Source: Streptomyces griseoaurantiacus
GTDB lineage: Bacteria > Actinomycetota > Actinomycetes > Streptomycetales > Streptomycetaceae
Assembly: GCA_014656015.1 (NCBI GenBank)
Contig: BNBP01000061.1
Location: 1-43,331, forward strand
Direction of reading: 5' to 3'
Length of the DNA: 43,331 bases
The notes beneath the pieces were generated by a model. The model worked only from the letters and a program-made list of their open reading frames with translations. It was not told the DNA's origin and searched no databases. Positions 40,905 through 43,331 of the stretch are shown one piece after another. A program made the translations under genes and the position numbers. How positions within the stretch are numbered: position 1 is the stretch's first letter; each line of letters starts with the position of its first letter.

Positions 40905-41120
40905 ATGATGGATCCTCGTGAGCTCGACGCCGAGTCCGCGGAGCTGCTGCCCGGCCGCGAGGCGCTGGGCCGGCTGAAGTTCAGCTTCGGCAAGACGGTG
41001 AACGTCACCAAGCACGTCGCCAACGTCGGGGCCCACAACTCCTCCGCCGCGCTCAACGACCACAGCGCCTGGTCGGTGGCGGACTCGGGCGCCGCCCAGT
41101 CCATCAACATCGCCCAGTGA
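40905..41120 (+). CDS. Small peptide A, putative processed precursor, 71 aa
   Basis: ATG 40905 (or 40908) follows GAGGGGG. The product has an acidic N-terminal region ending ELDAESAELLPGREALGRLK. An Asn/Ser/Ala/Val-rich region follows with TVNVTKHVANVGAHNSSAAL and AWSVADSGAAQSINIAQ. There is no signal peptide, cysteine or membrane helix. It is paralogous to peptide B at 41311 and lies upstream of an M50 membrane protease. It looks like a leader/core precursor or a self-assembling beta peptide; neither is proven. Confidence 0.8.
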   Translation: MMDPRELDAESAELLPGREALGRLKFSFGKTVNVTKHVANVGAHNSSAALNDHSAWSVADSGAAQSINIAQ

Positions 41121-41123
41121 GCC

Positions 41124-41164
41124 GGTGCCGTACGGTCCCGGCGCCCCGCTCGCCGTACGGCACC
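41124..41164 (+). terminator. Hairpin 1 after peptide A
   Basis: A perfect 12-bp stem (41124-41135 with 41153-41164) and a 17-nt loop begin 4 bases after the peptide A stop. Confidence 0.65.
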
Positions 41165-41165
41165 C

Positions 41166-41211
41166 GGTACCGCCGCGGCGGCGCCTCATCTCCGCCCGCC
41201 GCGGCGGTACC
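41166..41211 (+). terminator. Hairpin 2 after peptide A
   Basis: A perfect 16-bp stem (41166-41181 with 41196-41211) directly follows hairpin 1, with a 14-nt loop. Neither hairpin has a T-run; they may also protect the mRNA 3' end. Confidence 0.7.
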
Positions 41212-41310
41212 ACCTTCCGACGTCTCGTCACCCGCGGTACGCCGGGGGCGCCGGCCGCGCACCCGGTCAGTCACACCATCACAACGACCGTATCCACGAA
41301 AGGACACGCC

Positions 41311-41529
41311 ATGAGCATGGACGCACACGAGCTGGAAGCCGAGTCCGCGGAGCTGCTGCCCGGCCGCGAGGCGCTGGGCCGGCTGAAGTTCAGCTTCGGC
41401 AAGACGGTGAACATCACCAAGCACGTCGCCCACGTCGACGCGCACAACGAGTCGGCCGCCCTCAACGACCACTCGAACTGGTCGGTGGCGCAGTCGGCCG
41501 CCTCCCAGTCGATCAACATCGGCCAGTGA
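41311..41529 (+). CDS. Small peptide B, paralogue of peptide A, 72 aa
   Basis: ATG 41311 follows AAAGGA. It has the same layout as peptide A: ELEAESAELLPGREALGRLK, then TVNITKHVAHVDAHNESAAL and NWSVAQSAASQSINIGQ. Seventy-five consecutive bases (41338-41412) are identical to 40929-41003, but the C-terminal half has diverged with conservation of hydrophobic and Asn/Gln positions. That pattern points to selection on the mature part and recent duplication or conversion of the leader. Its stop is inside the first base-paired element of a double hairpin. Confidence 0.8.
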   Translation: MSMDAHELEAESAELLPGREALGRLKFSFGKTVNITKHVAHVDAHNESAALNDHSNWSVAQSAASQSINIGQ

Positions 41530-41547
41530 CCCTCGCGTTACGAGGGT
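41529..41547 (+). terminator. Small hairpin at the peptide B stop
   Basis: ACCCTCG (41529-41535) pairs with CGAGGGT (41541-41547) around a 5-nt loop. Confidence 0.5.
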
Positions 41548-41552
41548 GACAC

Positions 41553-41588
41553 CGGCGGGCCGGACCTGGGGGCAGGTCCGGCCCGCCG
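41553..41588 (+). terminator. Strong terminator/attenuator before the M50 gene
   Basis: A perfect 16-bp stem (41553-41568 with 41573-41588) closed by a GGGG loop ends only three bases before the GGGGAGGA ribosome site of the M50 gene. It could limit read-through so that the protease is made in smaller amounts than the peptides. Confidence 0.75.
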
Positions 41589-41608
41589 CCGGGGGGAGGA
41601 AGACGCAC

Positions 41609-43331
41609 ATGACGCTGCTGGGGGACCACGCGGCGGCGGCCCGGGACACCGGACCGGTGCCCGGGCCCGGGGGGATACCCGTGACCTACGAGCAGGCGGC
41701 CACGGGCACCCTGCCGGTCGTCACCGTGAAGGGCGCGGGAGTGCCGCGGCTCAGCACGGGGCTCGCGCTGCACGGCGAGTACCAGGGCTCGGGGTTCACC
41801 GCACCCAAGTACATCGCCCGTCGGGGGGACGGGCAGGTCGTGCAGCTCTCCCGGCTGCTGTACCTCGTGGCCTCCTCGATCGACGGCGTCCGCGACGCGG
41901 AGACCATCGCCCACCGGGTCAGCGCCCGGTTCGGGCGGGAGCTCAGCGCGGACAACGTCCGCTATCTGATCGAGGAGAAGCTGGACCCGCTCGGGGTGAC
42001 GGTTCCCGAGGGACAGGAGGAGGACGAGGTCGTCGCACCCCGTTCGGACCTGCTGCTCGCGCTCAAGGGGCACCGGGTCATCTTCGACGAGCGCCGGGTC
42101 GCGGGCATCGCCCGCGCGCTCTCCTGGCTGCACCGTCCGGCGGTGGTGGTCTCCGTGCTGGCCGGCATGGCCGCCCTCGACGTGTGGCTGTTCGCGTTCT
42201 TCGGCGCGATCACCCCCGTCCTGGAGGTCCTCGACCAGCCGGTGCTGCTGCTGGTCGTCTTCGTCCTCACCGTGGCCTCGCTCGTCTTCCACGAGTTCGG
42301 GCACGCCTCCGCCTGCCGCTACGGCGGCGCCCGGCCCGGCTGCATCGGCTGCGGGCTGTTCCTGATCTGGCCCTCGATGTACACGGACGTCACCGACGTC
42401 TACCGGATCGGCCGCGCCGGCCGGCTCCGCACCGACCTCGGCGGCATCTACTTCAACGTGGTGTTCATGCTCGCCATGGCGGCCGCGTACTTCGCCACCG
42501 GGCAGGCCTTCTTCCTCGCCGCCGTCTACCTCGGGCACTTCGAGATCCTCGAACAGCTCATGCCGGCCGTGCGGCTCGACGGGTACTACATCCTCGGCGA
42601 CCTGGCCGGGGTGCCCGATCTGTACGGCAAGATCAAACCGATCCTGCTCGGGCTCGTGCCCGGACGGCGCGGGAGGGCGGCCCGCGCCGAGGTGGCCGAG
42701 CTGAAGAGGTCCGCCCGCGCGGTCGTGGCCACGTGGGTGCTCACCATGGTGCCGCTGATCCTCGGCGAACTCGGCTACGCGCTGTGGAACCTGCCGCGGA
42801 TCGTCGCCACCATGCTCCGCTCGCTGGCCGAGCAGATCACCGGCACCGGCGGCGCCTTCGCACACGGGGAGCTCGCCGCCGGACTGATGGGCGTCGTCGG
42901 CTGCGTCATGCTGCTGTGCCCCATGGCCGGCGTCGTCTACCTGTCGGTCAAGGTGGGCGGACGCCTGTGGCGGGGCGGGAAGCGGATGACGGCCGGGCGG
43001 CCCGGCCTGCGGTGGGGGCTGTGCGTGGTGCTGCTGGCCGGACTCGGCGGGCTCTCCTACGCGTGGGTGTCCGGGATGACCCCGGAACCCCTCCCGAAGA
43101 AGCCGCCCATCGCGCCGCTCCTGCAGCCCGGGGTGCCGACCTCGAAGCCGCCGGCGCGGCAGGCGGACGTGCCGGGAACGCCGGACGGCGGGGCCGCCGG
43201 CGGGGTGTCCCCCGGGGCGGTGCCCGCGGAGCCGGGCGGGGCAGGGGGGTCCGCGGCGGCCGTCCGGCCCTCCGGCTCGCCGCGTCCGAGGGGCTCGCGC
43301 AGGCCGAGGGCGAGCGCGTCGAGGCCGACGA
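41609..43331 (+). CDS. M50-type membrane metallopeptidase with PqqD-like N-terminus (partial at right edge)
   Basis: ATG 41609 follows a strong GGGGGAGGAAGA. At least 574 residues are in the window. Residues ~77-130 (LSRLLYLVASSIDGVRDAET; RFGRELSADNVRYLIEEKL) resemble a PqqD/winged-helix leader-binding module. HEFGH at 228-232 in a membrane helix, and LDGYY with D331, form the M50 (site-2-like) zinc site. About six or more membrane helices follow, then a Pro/Gly-rich extracytoplasmic tail that is cut by the edge. The family includes peptide-zinc-metalloproteases of RiPP clusters. It most likely matures or exports peptides A and B; that link is inference. Confidence 0.85.
   Translation, partial: MTLLGDHAAAARDTGPVPGPGGIPVTYEQAATGTLPVVTVKGAGVPRLSTGLALHGEYQGSGFTAPKYIARRGDGQVVQLSRLLYLVASSIDGVRDAETIAHRVSARFGRELSADNVRYLIEEKLDPLGVTVPEGQEEDEVVAPRSDLLLALKGHRVIFDERRVAGIARALSWLHRPAVVVSVLAGMAALDVWLFAFFGAITPVLEVLDQPVLLLVVFVLTVASLVFHEFGHASACRYGGARPGCIGCGLFLIWPSMYTDVTDVYRIGRAGRLRTDLGGIYFNVVFMLAMAAAYFATGQAFFLAAVYLGHFEILEQLMPAVRLDGYYILGDLAGVPDLYGKIKPILLGLVPGRRGRAARAEVAELKRSARAVVATWVLTMVPLILGELGYALWNLPRIVATMLRSLAEQITGTGGAFAHGELAAGLMGVVGCVMLLCPMAGVVYLSVKVGGRLWRGGKRMTAGRPGLRWGLCVVLLAGLGGLSYAWVSGMTPEPLPKKPPIAPLLQPGVPTSKPPARQADVPGTPDGGAAGGVSPGAVPAEPGGAGGSAAAVRPSGSPRPRGSRRPRASASRPT

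Noticed and set aside
40905..41529. Lanthipeptide precursors
   Set aside because: Ser and Thr are plentiful, but neither peptide contains cysteine, and no lanthionine synthetase is in view.
41609..43331. Daptide-type M50 protease
   Set aside because: Daptide precursors end in Thr and come with decarboxylase and aminotransferase genes; the peptides here end in Gln and those genes are not visible, although the cluster continues off the edge.

Overview
This window is high-GC actinobacterial DNA, almost certainly a Streptomyces chromosome. The evidence is GC-saturated third codon positions, frequent GTG starts with GTGA/ATGA overlaps, and families that are characteristic of the genus: a streptophobe-type membrane protein, DUF6479, SigB/SigF-type sigma factors with HATPase/SpoIIE partners, and a popR-clpP3-clpP4-type locus. 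The order sigma factor - popR - clpP - clpP - RNase HI matches what I remember of the S. coelicolor right arm (sigL, popR, clpP3/clpP4 and a second RNase HI). That synteny is from memory and was not searched.

Layout. 1-3.03 kb: the tail of an unidentified CDS coupled to a Rieske protein, a 55-aa protein, and a secreted PI-PLC-like protein. 3.03-8.33 kb: an accessory block with less extreme codon bias. It holds an anti-sigma-type ATPase operon whose third gene looks frameshifted, an XRE/TPR-like regulator coupled to a GNAT acetyltransferase, a stretch of gene debris with an IS110-type transposase remnant, and an abortive-infection (Abi_C) protein. 8.47-14.3 kb: metabolic genes (dienelactone hydrolase, VOC, adenosine deaminase, DinB-like, LysR, YghZ-type aldo-keto reductase) and a hypothetical protein. 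14.3-17.0 kb: a streptophobe protein, a ~29-bp minisatellite, and a coupled micro-membrane-protein/PRC/PRC operon. 17.3-21.2 kb: a stress-signalling set (HATPase, receiver-SpoIIE phosphatase, CheY-like regulator) and a SigL-like sigma factor. 21.5-23.4 kb: popR and two clpP genes. One ClpP has glycine where the catalytic histidine should be, and two adjacent PopR-type boxes lie upstream of the operon.

23.5-34.6 kb: two VOC proteins, RNase HI, an FAD monooxygenase, an MFS/TetR pair behind two palindromic operators, AlkB, AIM24, a divergent ArgP/ArgO pair, a second MFS protein and DUF6479. 34.6-39.7 kb: ATP-dependent DNA ligase, a GT39-type glycosyltransferase, a membrane protein, a hypothetical protein and a TauD/TfdA dioxygenase.

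39.8-43.3 kb is the most interesting part. A small TTG-start gene and an XRE regulator diverge from two near-identical cysteine-free 71/72-aa peptides. These are followed by a multi-pass M50 (HEFGH) membrane metallopeptidase with a PqqD-like N-terminal segment, which runs off the right edge. Two copies of a palindrome (GTCCRA-N5-TTGGAC) spaced two helical turns apart precede the peptides, and very strong hairpins follow each peptide gene. I read this as an undescribed RiPP-like or processed-peptide system; that reading is inference.
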